This document shows positions 22,190 through 33,913 of a DNA stretch of 64,000 nt, piece by piece; the stretch's first letter is position 1, and every line of letters begins with the position of its first letter. The notes beneath the pieces were generated by a model that saw nothing but the letters and a program-made list of their open reading frames with translations, did no database searches and was not told the origin of the DNA. Source of the DNA: Rhineura floridana. Its lineage: Eukaryota > Chordata > Lepidosauria > Squamata > Rhineuridae. The position numbers and the translations under genes are program-made. The stretch spans positions 217,581,943 through 217,645,942 of the forward strand of contig NC_084482.1 in assembly GCF_030035675.1 (NCBI RefSeq). Direction: 5' to 3'.

Positions 22190-22521
22190 AGACGCCTGTT
22201 GCAGGTTTTGCTGCTGAGAACAGCAGTCAGTTAGTGCGGCCACTTGAGTCACAGCTTGTTGATCCTGAGGAGGCAAAACTAGAAAGTGAGGTTCAGGAAG
22301 GAGGCCCTGTGCATGAGGAGGAGGAGGGCATGAAGCAGTGCCAGTTGCCCACAGCCACATCTGCAGAACAGCAAGTACCATGGTTTGGCTTTGAGAAAGC
22401 TTGTACATTTGTGAGCCAGAGTGGGAAAAATGTTGTTGTACGATGCAATTACTGCCTTCCAAGGATCAAAAATCTGAGATCAGCTGTTTCCTCCTCATCC
22501 AATGTGAAGAAACATTTTGAG
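22190..22521 (+). CDS. hAT transposase exon 2 (BED zinc finger)
   Basis: Acceptor tttattacag|agacg; 332 nt. An acidic region is followed by a BED-type finger: WFGFEKACTFVSQ, VVVRCNYC and SSSNVKKHFE. The two Cys are in CNYC. The first His is in KKHFE just before the donor (gag|gtaagc), and the second His (RAH) is the third residue of exon 3, so an intron splits the finger. Confidence 0.85.
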
Positions 22522-22633
22522 GTAAGCCTTTGTCATGCTGGTCCTCAAAGAGTGTCCATTGTCTATTTATGTTTAAATTGTGAAGTTCCTCTTCCATTTT
22601 TTCTTGGATTCATGCTTGGTTCTTCTTCCTCAG

Positions 22634-24067
22634 AGGGCACACCCTGAGAAGCTGAAAGCAATTGAAGAAGCAATAAAGGCAAGGAGACGTGGCCTTCCTG
22701 AACCAATGCATGACACCCTTCCTCCCAAAATGCTGAAGCAGCAGCAGACAACCCTTGAGAGGTGGGGATCTGGCAGGGAGCCTGTCACCCAGAGCAATCA
22801 TTGATTTCATTGTAGAGGAGACATTACCACTTCAGACTGTGGACAAACCATCATTCATTAATCTGGTTCGCATTGGACTCCCCAAAGATCTCACCATCAT
22901 ATGTGCCAAGACTCTGAGAGACAGAATTGAGAAGAGAGCATGCCACATGAGAGAAACTCTTGCAAACCGAATGGGTGCTGTGGCATATATAGCAACCACT
23001 GCAGATTGTTGGACCAATGGCAAGAAGAGTTCCTTTGGGGTAACAGCCTACTGGATCAACCCAACTACCCTGAAACGTGAGGTCGGGGCCTTGGCTTGTA
23101 AGCGTCTGAAGGGGCGCCATACATATGATGTCCTTTCCAAAGCACTGCATGATGTACATGTGCAGTACAGGATCCACAACAAAGTTATGTGCACTACTAC
23201 AGACAATGGCTCCAACTTTGTGAAAGCGTTCAGAGTTTTCATGGCCAAAGAACCAGTGGAAGCTGCAGGCACCAGTGATGATGATGGTGAGAACCAGGAG
23301 GAGGAGGAGGCTGAGGTGGAGTTTGTGCCTATCTGTGAGATCCTGGACACAGGACCTGAGGCAGAGGAAGAAGCTGCAGACTCAGAAGAGGATTTTGTTT
23401 TACCACCACACCAGAGATGTGCTAGCCACACCCTCAACCTTGTGGCAACACAAGACATAGAGGCCATGCTTTCTGACTCCTCCAAAAGTAGTCTTCTTGG
23501 TCCTTTCAAGAAACAGTTTCGTTCCTTGATGAGAAAGTGCAGCAAGTTGTGGTCCAAGCAGAACCAGTCAGCCCAGATTGCTGAATATATCCGTGCGCAA
23601 TGTGGTGTGTATCTGAAGGTACCGAATAAGACCAGGTGGAATTCCACCTTTGATGCGTTGAAGCAACTACATGAGCTCCTGTCAACTGTGCCACTAAAAA
23701 TGCATGCCATAATGGACCGCTGCTCCTTGTCCAGGATCACAGCTGCTGAGATTGAAGTGGTACAGGAATACACAGAGATTATGGAGCCACTAGCCCAGTC
23801 CCTAGATATCCTGCAACGGGAGAACAGCATGTTCATGGGGTATTTGCTACCAACGCTCTGCAATCTGGACCGCAAGTTAGAAGGACTGGAAAACAAACCT
23901 GAGAGGTACACATACTGTTTTCAGCTGCTGAGAGGTGTGCGCGAAGCCCTAAGAAAGTGGTTTGCAGCTATCTGGGAGGACAAGAGGCTTCTTCTGGCAG
24001 CCTACCTACACCCTCGCTTCAAACTAGATTGGCTGGAATCGTGTCAGTCCGCCACCCATACCAACAA
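22634..24067 (+). pseudogene. hAT transposase exon 3 (catalytic core), one frameshift
   Basis: Acceptor cttcctcag|agg, donor aacaa|gtaaga; 1434 nt where the phases call for one base fewer or two more. It reads RAHPEKLKAIEEAIKARRRG, LKQQQTTLERWGSGREPVTQ, then shifts frame near 22785-22795 into RAIIDFIVEETLPLQTVDKP. Catalytic marks are present: TADCWTNGKKSSFGVTAYW (first Asp), CTTTDNGSNFVKAF (second Asp) and the RCASHTLNLVATQD motif with its Cys and His. An acidic insertion (ENQEEEEAEVE) lies in the middle, and NKTRWNSTFDALKQL follows. It resembles ZBED-type hAT transposases. Confidence 0.88.
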
Positions 24068-24395
24068 GTAAGAACATTAGGGAAGCCCTTTGGGTGGATT
24101 ACTCCAAGGGAAATGTTGTCTCAAGGGAGGCATCAGAGGGCTTAAGGTGGTAGGCAGGGGCTGGTCCTTTTCTTCCTGGGGCTCCTCATCACAACCTTGG
24201 GTTGCTGCAGGTAATCCTTAAGGGTCTGCTGTGCTGCCCCATGAGTGTGGTGACTTGGTCACCTTCCTACCTTCCATGTCATCATCCACAGGCTCAGGCT
24301 GGACCCCGAACCAGGGGACATGACAAGCATCAGGAAATGAAGAGCAGATGATGGTTTCCTAACATATATGTTAACATATCCTCTCTCTTTCTTAG

Positions 24396-24786
24396 ATACA
24401 CAATGGAAGCCTTGTTGAAAGCTGAAATAAAGATGGGTGTACTTAATGAGGACAGTGATCAGTCTTCAGATAAAGACCAGGAAGGAGATGACTTAGCAGA
24501 TGACTTCTTTAACTTTCTGCCCCAGGGCAAGAAGTCAGCAGTGGACACTGCTGAGGAGGAACTGGTGAGGTACCTGAGGTCTCCCAGCAGGGAAGTGTCA
24601 TCACTCCATGGCTTTCCACGTGTGCTGCGGTGTTTTTTGCAGCACAACACAGGCATGCCTTCAAGCGCCGCAGTAGAACGCCTGTTCAGTACTGGTGGCA
24701 ATGTAATGACTGTAAAAAGACATTCCTTGTCTGACATGCTCTTTGAGCATCTTGTTCTTTTGAGACATAACAGAAACATATTATAA
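24396..24786 (+). CDS. hAT transposase exon 4 (dimerisation domain)
   Basis: Acceptor tttcttag|ata; the junction gives THTNKYTMEALLKAEIK. It ends with the hAT C-terminal domain: EEELVRYLRSPS, then SSAAVERLFSTGGNVMT (with the third catalytic Glu) and KRHSLSDMLFEHLVLLRHN, stop TAA at 24784-24786. This part is open throughout. Confidence 0.9.
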
Positions 24787-25423
24787 AAGCATTTCAAGTT
24801 TAAAATTTGATTTCAAGAGTTGGGGTATCTTCATTGCTTGGGGGGATGTGAGATTCTGTTATGCCATTATGTTAATCTTATGGATATTTTTCTTTATTCT
24901 ACTACCCCCTGTGTGTGTGTGTTTATTTTTAATATTGTTTTAGGCTTCTTAGATGTGCAGCAGCCAAGGCCAGCACCTTGTAGGAGTTTTTTTAAAAAAG
25001 TAACTGAAATGTAATTGTAGTGATTACTTTTGAGAAAAAGTAAAGTAATCAGTTACTTTCAGAGCAATTGTAATTGTAACGGTAATTACTACTTTTTTGG
25101 GCCAGGTAATTGTAACTGTAATTTATTACTTTTTAAAAGTAATCTTCCAAGCTCTGCCTACAAGGTAGGTGAGGCTGGGAGACTGTGACTAGCCCAAAGT
25201 CACCTAGCAAGCTTCAAGACTGAGTCTAAAGGGGGAATCTGCACAAGAAACCTCAGGGACTGCAGCAGCATCTGAGATCTTCAAAATAGCAACAGACTGC
25301 CATGCTTGGAAATTTTCTCAGCCAAACAGGAGAGTGCAAAGACTTGTCCGCTGCTGCCCCAGAGGCCAGGATTAGATTTAAGGGACTTAAGTAACAGGAG
25401 GTTAGATTTTGGATGAATACTAG

Positions 25424-28400
25424 GATATGATCAGGGAAGAATGCAAAAAGACAATACCTCTAGTTAAAAAGAGAAAAAGACCTCAATGGATGAGTGAAGA
25501 AACTCTTAAAATAGTTAAAGAAAGAAGGAAAGCAAAAGCAAAAGGAGATAGAAACACGGTCAGAACCCTAAATGCAACAATACAGTGACTAGAATGTAGA
25601 GACAAAGAAAACTATTAAAAATAGTTATTATATAGAAATAGAAGAGGACAACAAAAAGGGAAGAACAAGAGCCCTATTCCAAAAGAGTAGAGAAATGAAA
25701 GGGAAATTTAAACCACTAGTAGGGATGTGGAATACAGAAATGGCCCAGGTGGTTGACATGATTGCTCCTGAGTGCCCTCTCCTGTGTAGAGCTCATATGG
25801 CTCCATGGTATACCCCAGAGTTGAGAGCGATGAAACAATATCGGAGATGGTTTGAGTGCAGATGGAGACGAACTTCTAGTGGATGCAATTATACACTGGT
25901 AAGTGCCTATGATAAGCTGTATTTAGGGGCAGTAAGGGCAGCAAAAAAAATTATTTTGCTGCCACTATCAAATCATCACTCTGCCGCCCAGTGGAGCTCT
26001 TCAGAATTGTCCGGGGGCTATTACACTCTGGCCCCAAGGACATGGTAGAACCATCTGAGGCCCGCTGTAATGAATTTGCTAGGCACTTCCAGGATAAAAT
26101 CTTTAGCATCCACCAAGACTTAGACTCCAGTGTTATAGCAGGTGAATCAAGCGAGGTATCCAGAGCACAGCCTTGTCCCAATTTCTTGGATGAGTTTCAG
26201 TTGGTGCAGCTTGAGGATGTTGACAAGGTGCTTGGACAGGTTCATGCAACCACTTCTGTGCTGGATCATTGCCCTTCTTGGCTAATAAAAACTAGCAGGA
26301 ATGGAACAGCCGGCTGGGCCAGGGAAGTGATTAATGCCTCTCTGCGAGAGGGGGTGGTCCCTGGCTGCCTGCATGACGCGGTAGTGAGACCACTCCCGAA
26401 GAAACCCTCCCTGGACCCAGAAAATCTTAGTAACTATAGGCCGGTAGCAAATGTTTCATTCCTGGGCAAGGTCCTTGAATGAGTGGTTGCGGGACAGCTC
26501 CAGACACCTTTGGATGAGACCGATTATCTGGATCCATTTCAGTCGAGTTTCAAGCCTGGTTTTGGCACAGAAACAGCCTTGGTCACCCTGTATGATGACG
26601 TTTGTCAGGAGAGAGACAGGGGGAGTGTGACTCTGTTGATTTTCCATGATCTCTCAGCGGCTTTTGATATCATCGACCATGGTATCCTTCTGGGAAGACT
26701 GGCTGAGTTGGGAGTGGGAGGTACTGCATTGCAGTGGTTCCACTCCTACTTGGCAGGTCGCCTCCAGAAGGTGGTGCACCCTGGACTCTCCAGTATGGGG
26801 TTCTGCAGGGGTCAGTTCTGTCCCCCATGCTGTTCAATATCTACATGAAATCATTGGGTGCGGTCATCCAGAGCTTTGGAGTGCATTGCCATCAGTATGC
26901 AGATGACACGCAGCTCTATTTCTCCTTTTCATTTTCTTCAGGTGAGGCTGTCAATGTGCTGAACTGGTGCCTGGCTGTGACAATGGACTGGATGAGGGCT
27001 AATAAACTGAGGCTCAATCCAGACAAGACTGAGATGCTGCTAGTGGGTGGTTCCTCTGACTGGATGGTGGATGTCCAACCTGTCCTGGATGGGGTTGCAC
27101 TCCCCCTGAAGGAGCAGGTTCATAGCTTGGGGGTTCTCCTAGAATCATCTCTGTCACTTGAGGCTCAGGTAGCCTCAGTGTCATGGAGTTCCTTCTACCA
27201 ACTTTGGTTGGTGGCCCAACTACGTCCCTGTCTGGACAGGGATAACCTGGCTTCAGTATGATCTGGTAACCTCTAAATTAGATTAATGCAATGCATTCTA
27301 CGTGGGGCTGCCTTTGAAGATGGTTCGGAAACTGCAGCTTGTGCAAAATGCAGTGGCCAGATTGGTAACAGGGACCAGATGGTCTGAACGTATAAAACCG
27401 ATTCTGGCCTGCTTGCACTGGCTGCCTTTATGTTTCCAAGTTCGATTCAAGGTGCTGCTTTTGACCTATAAAGCCTTACACAGTTTGGGACCACAATACC
27501 TGATGGAATGCCTCTCCCGATATGAACCCACCTATACACTACGTTCAAGATCAAAGGCCCTCCTCCGGGTGCCTACTCTGAGGGAAGCTCAGAGAATGGC
27601 AACAAGGGAGAGGGCCTTCTCAGTGGTGGCCCCCAAATTATGGAATGATCTCCCTGACGAGGTGCACCTGGCACCAACACTGTTATCTTTTCAGCACCAG
27701 GTCAAGACTTTCCTCTTCTCCCAGGCATTTTAGCATGTGTTTTATATTGTTTTGAATTTTTAAATTGTGTTTTAAATTTTTTTTTAAAGATGTATATTAA
27801 ATTGTATTTTTTTTTTAGTTACTGTAAACGGCCCAGAGAGCTTCGGCTATGGGGCGGTATACAAGTAAAATAAATAAATAAATAAATAAATAAAGAGGGG
27901 AACACACTGACTGACCGAGATGAAATAAAAAGAAGATGGAAGCAATACACTGAAGTACTCTATAAAAAGTATGCAAGCATGACAGATTCATTCGCGGAGG
28001 AACCATATGATGAAAAACCAAAAATTTTAGAATGTGAGGTAAAAGCTACTCTTAAAATACTTGGAAGAAACAAATCACCAGGAACAGATGGCATACCAAT
28101 AGAGTTGCTACAAGCTACTGAGACTGAATCTATCCAAATTTTGACAAAAAATTGACAACAAATATGGAAAACTAGACAATGGTCCATAGACTGGAAGCGT
28201 TCAATATATATCCCAATTCCAAAGAAAGGGGATCCCAGAGAATGCAGTAATTATCAAACGATTGCCTTAATATCCCATGCAAGTAAAGTAATGCTCAAGA
28301 TTCTACAGCAAAGGCTCTTACCATATATGGAGCGAGAAATGCCAGATGTCCAAGCTGGATTTAGAAAGGAAAGAGGCACCAGAGATCATATTGCAAAGAT

Positions 28401-29512
28401 AAGTTGGATAATGGAACTGAGCAAGGAATTTCAGAAGAAAACCACAATGTGCTTTATAGATTACAGCAAAGCCTTTGACTGTGTAGATCATGAAAAACTA
28501 TGGAATGCTTGAAAAGAAATGGGGGTGCCACAGCATCTGATTGTCCTGATGTGCAACCTATACTCTGGACAAGAGGCTACTGTAAGGACAGAATATGGAG
28601 AAACTGACTGGTTCCCCATCGGAAAGGTTGTTAGGGGTGTATTTTATCACACTATTTGTTTAATCTGTACGCAGAACATATCATACGGAAAGCAGGATTG
28701 GACCAAGATGAAGGTGTGAAAATTGGAGGGAGAAATATCAATAATTTAAGATATGCAGACGATACCATACTCTTAGCAGAAACCAGTAACGATTTGAAAC
28801 GAATACTGATGAAAGCACAAAAGCAGGACTACAGCTGAACGTCAAAAAGACTAAAGTAATGACAACAGAAGATTTATGTAACTATACTGTTGACAATGAG
28901 GACATTGAACTTGTCAAGGATTACATCGGCACAGTCATTAACCAAAATGGAGACAATAGTCAAGAAATCAGAAGAAGGCTAGGACTGGGGAGGGCAGCTG
29001 TGAGAAAACTTGAAAAGGTCCTCAAATGCAAAGATGTCTCACTGAACACCAAAGTCAGGATCATTCAGACCATGGTATTCCCGATCTCTATGTATAGATG
29101 TGAAAGTTGGACAGTGAAAAAAGCTGAGAAGAGAAAAATCAACTTATTTGAAATGTGGTGTTGGAGGAGAGCTTTGAGCATACCATGGACTGCGAAAAAG
29201 AGAAATAATTGGGTGTTAGAACAAATTAAACCAGAAGTGTCACTAGAAGCTAAAATGATGAAACTGAGGTTATCATAGTTTGGACACATCATGAGAAGAC
29301 ATGATTCACTAGAAAACACAATAATGCTGGGGAAAACAGCAGGGAGTAGAAAAAGAGGAAGGCCAAACAAGAGATGGATTGATTCCATAAAGGAAGCCAC
29401 AGACCTGAACGTACAAGATCTGAACAGGATGGTTCATGACAGATGCTCTTGGAGGTCACTGATTCATAGGGTCACCATAAGTCGTAGTGCACTTGGAGGC
29501 ATATAACAACAA
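25424..29512 (+). mobile_element. BovB/RTE LINE, split by an L2
   Basis: Left part 25424-25735 carries the linker (MIREECKKTIPLVKK equivalent). The right part resumes at about 27893 with the 'gaggggaacacactgactga' phrase, as in the uninterrupted copy at 13334. Reverse transcriptase motifs follow: PDVQAGFRKERGTRDHIAKI, CFIDYSKAFDCVDHEKLWNA, RYADDTILLAETSNDLKR near 28750, then ELVKDYIGTVINQNGDN and SWTVKKAEKRKINLFEMWCW. The 3' tail reaches 29512. Several stops and frame breaks are present (for example after LWNA at 28511-28513 and in 'rlrls*' at 29276), so it is dead. Confidence 0.9.
25737..27890 (+). mobile_element. L2-clade LINE inserted in BovB, 5'-truncated
   Basis: Frames cover the linker and the reverse transcriptase: FRIVRGLLHSGPKDM, LVQLEDVDKVLGQVHATTS, FHDLSAAFDIIDHGILLGRL (motif A), the QYGVLQGSVLSPMLFNIYMK region and HQYADDTQLYFSFS (catalytic YADD). 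The end reads QLVQNAVARLVTGTRWSE and APKLWNDLPDEV. The 3' tail 'cggctatggggcggtataca' ends in (AAATA)n at 27890. A stop at 26479-26481 and several frame changes break it. Confidence 0.9.
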
Positions 29513-29763
29513 ATAGAGAGAATTCCCAAGCAATGGGCTGCAAGTACACACTGATGAAGGACGTTTTCAAATAGGTACATAGGCCTGTTGGCATAAAAAG
29601 GTCTTCAAGATGCCTGAAAGCCAAACGTGAGCGAATAGTTATTTATGGTGGCTGGGGCTGATGGAAGCTGCAGCCCAGCAACGTCTGAAGGGCACCATGT
29701 TGGGTATCACAGCCCACATGACATGCACAGATCTTTCCTTCAAGCCTTGCTGGCACTCTCCCC

Positions 29764-29764
<1 letters not shown>

Positions 29765-29801
<37 letters not shown>
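29765..29801. repeat. (AC)n microsatellite
   Basis: Pure AC run in gene A intron 3. Confidence 0.95.
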
Positions 29802-29804
<3 letters not shown>

Positions 29805-29906
29805 CACCAGCTGACTCACTCTGCCTAATGTGGTTTCTGTTTTTTCAAAAAAATTATATATATGCTTTTTTGTTTTTACTTCTGTAAAACACTTTGAACA
29901 TTCTTT

Positions 29907-30000
29907 GATCTGAACAGGGTGGTTCATGACAGATGCTCTTGGAGGTCACTGATTCATAGGGTCATCATAAGTCATAATCGACTTGAAGGCACGTAACAAG
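29907..30000 (+). mobile_element. BovB 3' tail fragment
   Basis: 'gatctgaacagggtggttca' to 'gacttgaaggcacgtaacaa', nearly identical to the tail at 29415-29512. It ends about 150 bp from the exon 3 donor of gene A. Confidence 0.85.
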
Positions 30001-30151
30001 TCTGTTGTAGATGTTATAATTTAGGATTCCCTGCATTGTAGAAGAGATTGGACTATCTGGCCTACCACCTGCCCCCATCTCTATGATTCCAAATTCTGTG
30101 ATTCCACAATAGAGCACTTTTGTCATTTTCTGCAGAGATAAAAGGGAATAC

Positions 30152-30959
30152 CTGCCATGGCCGCAGACCCTGAAGTCCCAGCCTGTCTCCTCCACCCATG
30201 AACACCACCCGCTTGGATCTGGAGAAGGATGCAGCATTCAAGGCATGTGCCACAGCCCGGACACTGATGTAAATGTTGTAGTCGTTTGGAGACAGACTTT
30301 GCTCAAGCACATCCAGGGGTAATTCCCCTTTCTGTTCACATCTTAGCCGTTCTTTCACAGACAAGAAGTTCTTTGGATAGAAACAATGAAATGCTTTCCT
30401 CCAGTATGGAAGGATATGATTCAAGTCAAAATTGTTAAGTTTCAGGGTGTTCTTTGTCTGGAGTAAGAAGGAAAAAAAAACATTGTCTATGCTGGAAATG
30501 TAACCTACTGTCAGATATTGTCGAGGCGATGTCCCACAAAGCCGTTGTGATCCAGATTTTCCCCTCAATGGGCTCTATCATTTTTTTTAGTATCTGATTT
30601 ATAAGGAATTTTCCATTGTAAAAAGAGCGAGTCTCTGCATAGTAAACAAATACGCTGACTTGTCTCCATGTGAGAATTGAATCAGTGGAAATTGACACTT
30701 TTTCAAACACAGTCATTTCTGGGATTTTTTGTGAAATAGGGACACAAACACCATTCGAGGTGAGCACAGGTGTCATGGCACTTATGAACCTCTCTCCATT
30801 GTCATTGTCTGGAGCAAAGAGACCAATCCACGTCCATCCAAAATGCAAAAGCAACCTGGCAATCCCCGCATACTGGTATTCACTTTTTGGGACCATCCGG
30901 TAGAAAAAAGGGAACTGAGTATTATCGTTGAGGTCATGGGAGACAAAACCATAACTAAC
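30152..30959 (-). pseudogene. V2R gene A exon 3 (main ligand-binding exon), one frameshift
   Basis: 808 nt; the expected phase needs 807. The first frame reads VSYGFVSHDLNDNTQFPFFY, then LLLHFGWTWIGLFAPDNDNG and EGKIWITTALWDIAS. After the T9 run (A9 at 30472-30480 on the plus strand) the other frame continues FSFLLQTKNTLKLNNFDL, then PKNFLSVKERLRCEQ, NDYNIYISVRAVAHALNAA and LRPWQ. These are the conserved V2R flytrap segments. Acceptor ccctacccag|gtt and donor cag|gtattc are intact. Removing one T of the run restores the phase, so this is the only shift. Confidence 0.88.
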
Positions 30960-31289
30960 CTGGGTAGGGAATAGAAGAGTTTGATTGTTTCAAGGGCAAA
31001 GCTAAAAAACCTGTTAAGTTAAACTTACTCAGAACAAGCAAAACACCTGTCTAAGATGGAGGAACACTCAGTACATTGCAAGGACAGACAACAAATTCTG
31101 CCTTTATCACCACAGCAGCACCCCAAGTGCGACACTTTACTTATCTGTCTAAGGGTGAAAGGTTAGGTCAAGGAGAGGGGCCAAGGAGGCTTGAAGACCA
31201 CACTGGGAGGTGATGGCTTTTCAACGGCATCCCAGATGGTCTTTCTTGAACACAGTGAAGGATGGTAGACTGGAAAGAACTGGAGCAGT

Positions 31290-31372
31290 TTTGGTCTACA
31301 AATCCCATCAACCCCAGCCAGCAGATGATGGTAGTCCAAAACATGGAGGGCACCAGGTTGGCAAAGGCTAAT
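31290..31372. mobile_element. Degenerate palindromic MITE
   Basis: 'tctacaaatcccatcaaccc' with a partial mirrored 'gatggtagtccaaaacatgg' and the end 'ccaggttggcaaaggct' resembles the family at 13979. Confidence 0.5.
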
Positions 31373-31507
31373 TTAGTGAAACTTAGTAGCCCTTACTGGC
31401 CCGATGAAGGCAGCAGAGGGTCTAGTTAGTTCCCTCTTGTGTAGACAGCTACAGACTGTCCCCCTCCCATCACAACTGATGAGCTTTTAGCTAGCGCCAT
31501 ATGAAAT

Positions 31508-31725
31508 GGAAATGGACTGCCTTCAAGTTGATTCCAACTTATGGTGACCCTATGAATAGGGTTTTCATGGTAAGCGGTATTCACAGGGGGTTTACCATTG
31601 CCTCCCTCTGAGGCTGAGAGGCAGTGACTGGCCCAAAGTCACCAGGGAGCTTCATGGCTGTGTGGGGATTCGAACCCTGGTCTCCCAGGTCATAGTCCGA
31701 CACTCTCTAACCACTAGCCACATGT
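31508..31725 (-). mobile_element. tRNA-related SINE with BovB tail
   Basis: Full minus-strand copy: the plus strand begins at the tail (actgccttcaagttgattcc) and ends in the reversed tRNA head (ggttagagagtgt reading on minus). Confidence 0.85.
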
Positions 31726-31964
31726 ATTTCCCTGCATTCATTTTAACACATTCACCAGCTTTATTATAATCATTCATGTCTAGTGAATCCTCTGGTTCTA
31801 CACTGACAGCCTGTGCCTCTTTCCATTCTCAGCCACCCTTTTCTGCCTGCATTTCTACACGAGGTAACAAAGACCTCCCACAGAGCTCAGTTTAATCAGA
31901 ATAAATCCACAGTGCATCCAGTTTTTTCCTCCAACATGAACTTGGGAATGGGTTGCAGCCTGCA

Positions 31965-32165
31965 TTATAAACATAGGAAGCTGCCTTATACTGAGTGAGA
32001 ATGTTGGCCTATCTAGTTCAGTGTGCCTACACCAACTGGCAGCAGCTCTCCAGGGTTTCAAGTTTGGGTTTTTTCCCCCTCCAGCTCTACCTGGAGATAG
32101 CGGGATTGCACCTGGGACCTTCTGCATGTGAAGAAGCTGCTCCCCACTGAGCTATGGCCCTTGCG
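31965..32165 (-). mobile_element. tRNA-derived SINE (second family)
   Basis: Plus strand reads 'aacataggaagctgccttat' to 'cccactgagctatggccctt'; reversed, this gives the tRNA head and the usual 3' end. Confidence 0.8.
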
Positions 32166-32397
32166 ACAGAGGAACATGTCTTCCAGAGATGGAAGACATT
32201 TGGTCATCAGCTGGCATCTTCGTGCCATGCATAACCGCTGCCTCCCACGGGGCAGGGTCCTCTATTTTTAATATGTAGTAAGGATTCATGTTGGTCATTC
32301 CCTTTCTCCTCCAGCTTCCACCAGAGGTCACTATTCATCCTTTGTTTGGGGAGATGGAGGAGGAACGTTTAAAATATTGTAGACTGTTAACTGATAA

Positions 32398-32757
32398 GAC
32401 GGCTGGTATAGCACAGTGGGGAGGAGAGCCTGGCTGGGAGTCCAGAGTCTGCGAGTTCAAATCCCTGCTCCTGTCTCCTGGGTGTCAAGGGCCAGCTAAA
32501 GATCACCCCCACAGGGAGTGGCTCAGGGGTTACATGCCCTGCCACCTGTGCAGCCGTGGGCAAGCTGCAGAGTCCCAAGGAGCCCATTGCCCCCCAGCTG
32601 GCAGTTGCGGACAAGGAAGGGGCTAGATTGTGCCGCTGTGGCAAGCTGAGCAGGCCCTGGCCAGCTGGGGAGGACTAACCTCAGAGGGAGGCCATGAAAT
32701 CCCTATTCATAGGGTCACCATAAGTCAGGATCGACTTGAAGGCAGGCCATTTCCATT
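32398..32757 (+). mobile_element. Long SINE with BovB tail
   Basis: A tRNA-like head (gctggtatagcacagtgggg, gagttcaaatccctgct) is followed by a GC-rich body. The tail 'agggtcaccataagtcagga' then 'tcgacttgaaggcagg' is the BovB 3' end. This longer type is consistent with Sauria SINEs. Confidence 0.8.
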
Positions 32758-33396
32758 TCATTAACTGATAGAAGGCTTACTCTTTTTCTGTTTTTTAAAA
32801 GGAAGGGTTCTAAAACGTCATATAAAGCTAGAGTGGAATGCTGCGGATCTCCGGCTGTGCTTGCCTCAGCCAGCAGCAGCCCTCCACCGTGGCTGAGCCA
32901 TGGTGCTGCCAGGAGCCTGCTGGGGCAGATGGAGGGCTGGCAGAAGCCCAGTAAATGGGGTGTTCTGGGACCATGATGGAGGAAGAGCCATGGGGGGACA
33001 TATGCGAGATCCTCCTCACATTCAGAGACCACCTCCAGGTCCTGATCCCCTGTAAACTGCCAGCCAAAGGCTGGAGAAGTAAAATAATTTAAATTATTCC
33101 CCATTATGGCCTATGGGGAGCACTTACTCCCCAGGAGGCCTGTTTGTCGGAGCAGATGCTTTTCAGCCAGCTCATCTGCGTGGCTCCCGACAGAGCCGGC
33201 GTTCAGCCCAGATGGTGGCTCCCGAGTGGGAGGAAGATCTCACGGAGCTTTCCGCTACCTCCCCCTCTGCTGCCCCCCCTTCGCCGGCTCCCTGGCATTT
33301 GGATTGCTCTGTAAGAGTAGCTACCCCCCCAAAAAAGAAAACAAGCTAAAGGCCTTTTAAAGCAAACTCTTATTAGACTGCAGCTCCAATTCACAC
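32758..33396. other. Gene A intron 2: GC-rich stretch, no gene assigned
   Basis: 33110-33310 is GC-rich with overlapping open frames of 60-130 codons on both strands. None shows a recognisable domain, a start context or paired splice sites. I make no functional call. Confidence 0.35.
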
Positions 33397-33688
33397 CTGT
33401 GGGATTTTGTAGATGCTCAACATGTTTGAGAGATGGACAGAGATCTCAGAGTCGGCGCCTTCTAGAACTGCCAGGAGGCTACTGTGCCTTCCACATGCAT
33501 AGTTTGGGATATTTGCATGCCCGGTAGATAACAGGTCTATCATGTTGTCAAACGTGATTCTTGCAGTGAAGTAGATTTCATAGATGTTGTAGCCCAAGGT
33601 GATGTTGGGCAAGAGCCTGGGATCCCAGTTGATCTCATGAATGGCAAAGAGGAAGGCCAGATTGTGGAAGAAAATTATGTCTGTTCGT
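33397..33688 (-). CDS. V2R gene A exon 2 (ligand domain lobe)
   Basis: 292 nt, starting one base into a codon. It reads [42 protein letters not shown] and [18 protein letters not shown], all typical V2R exon 2. It is open throughout. The acceptor (ttttcttgcag|acg) survives, but a CR1 begins at about 33703, only ~15 bp upstream, so the original polypyrimidine tract and branch site have been replaced. The donor is cag|gtgtga. Confidence 0.88.
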
Positions 33689-33913
33689 CTGCAAGAAAAC
33701 CATACCTGAGGACTGGAAAATGGCCAGTGTAACACCAACCTTTAAAAAGGGATCCAAGGGGGATCTGGGAAATTACAGTCCAGTTAGCTTAATGTCTGTC
33801 CTGGGAAAACTGCTGGAAAGTATTAACGATAAAATAACCAAGCATATAGAAGAATGACCTTTGCTGAAGCAGAAATAGCATGGCTTCTGCAAGGGTAATT
33901 CCTGTCTCACTGA

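Larger units (their letters stand above)
20201..25156 (+). mobile_element. hAT DNA transposon, nearly complete autonomous copy, 4956 bp
   Basis: Terminal inverted repeats CAGAGCTTGGAAG (20201) and CTTCCAAGCTCTG (ending 25156) are intact. An exact 8-bp target duplication, CCTACAAG, lies at 20193-20200 and 25157-25164, the hAT hallmark. Both ends carry many GTAAC/GTAAT motifs, likely transposase binding sites (inference). Inside is a four-exon transposase gene on the plus strand. Two younger insertions are nested: a MITE at 20795-20909 and a SINE at 21846-22040. The transposase has one frameshift, so the copy appears inactive but young. Confidence 0.93.
20098..25235 (-). mobile_element. SINE split by the hAT insertion
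   Basis: The pieces 20098-20200 and 25157-25235 form one minus-strand SINE (accttgagctccttgaagga tail, then 'cccaaagtcacctagcaagc'). The hAT sits between them, flanked by the duplicated CCTACAAG. The SINE is therefore older than the hAT insertion. Confidence 0.85.

Noticed and set aside
23048-23911. 287-codon minus-strand frame
   Set aside because: Antisense shadow of the hAT transposase catalytic exon.
32715-33360. Possible protein in the GC-rich part of gene A intron 2
   Set aside because: Competing frames on both strands, no domain and no splice support.
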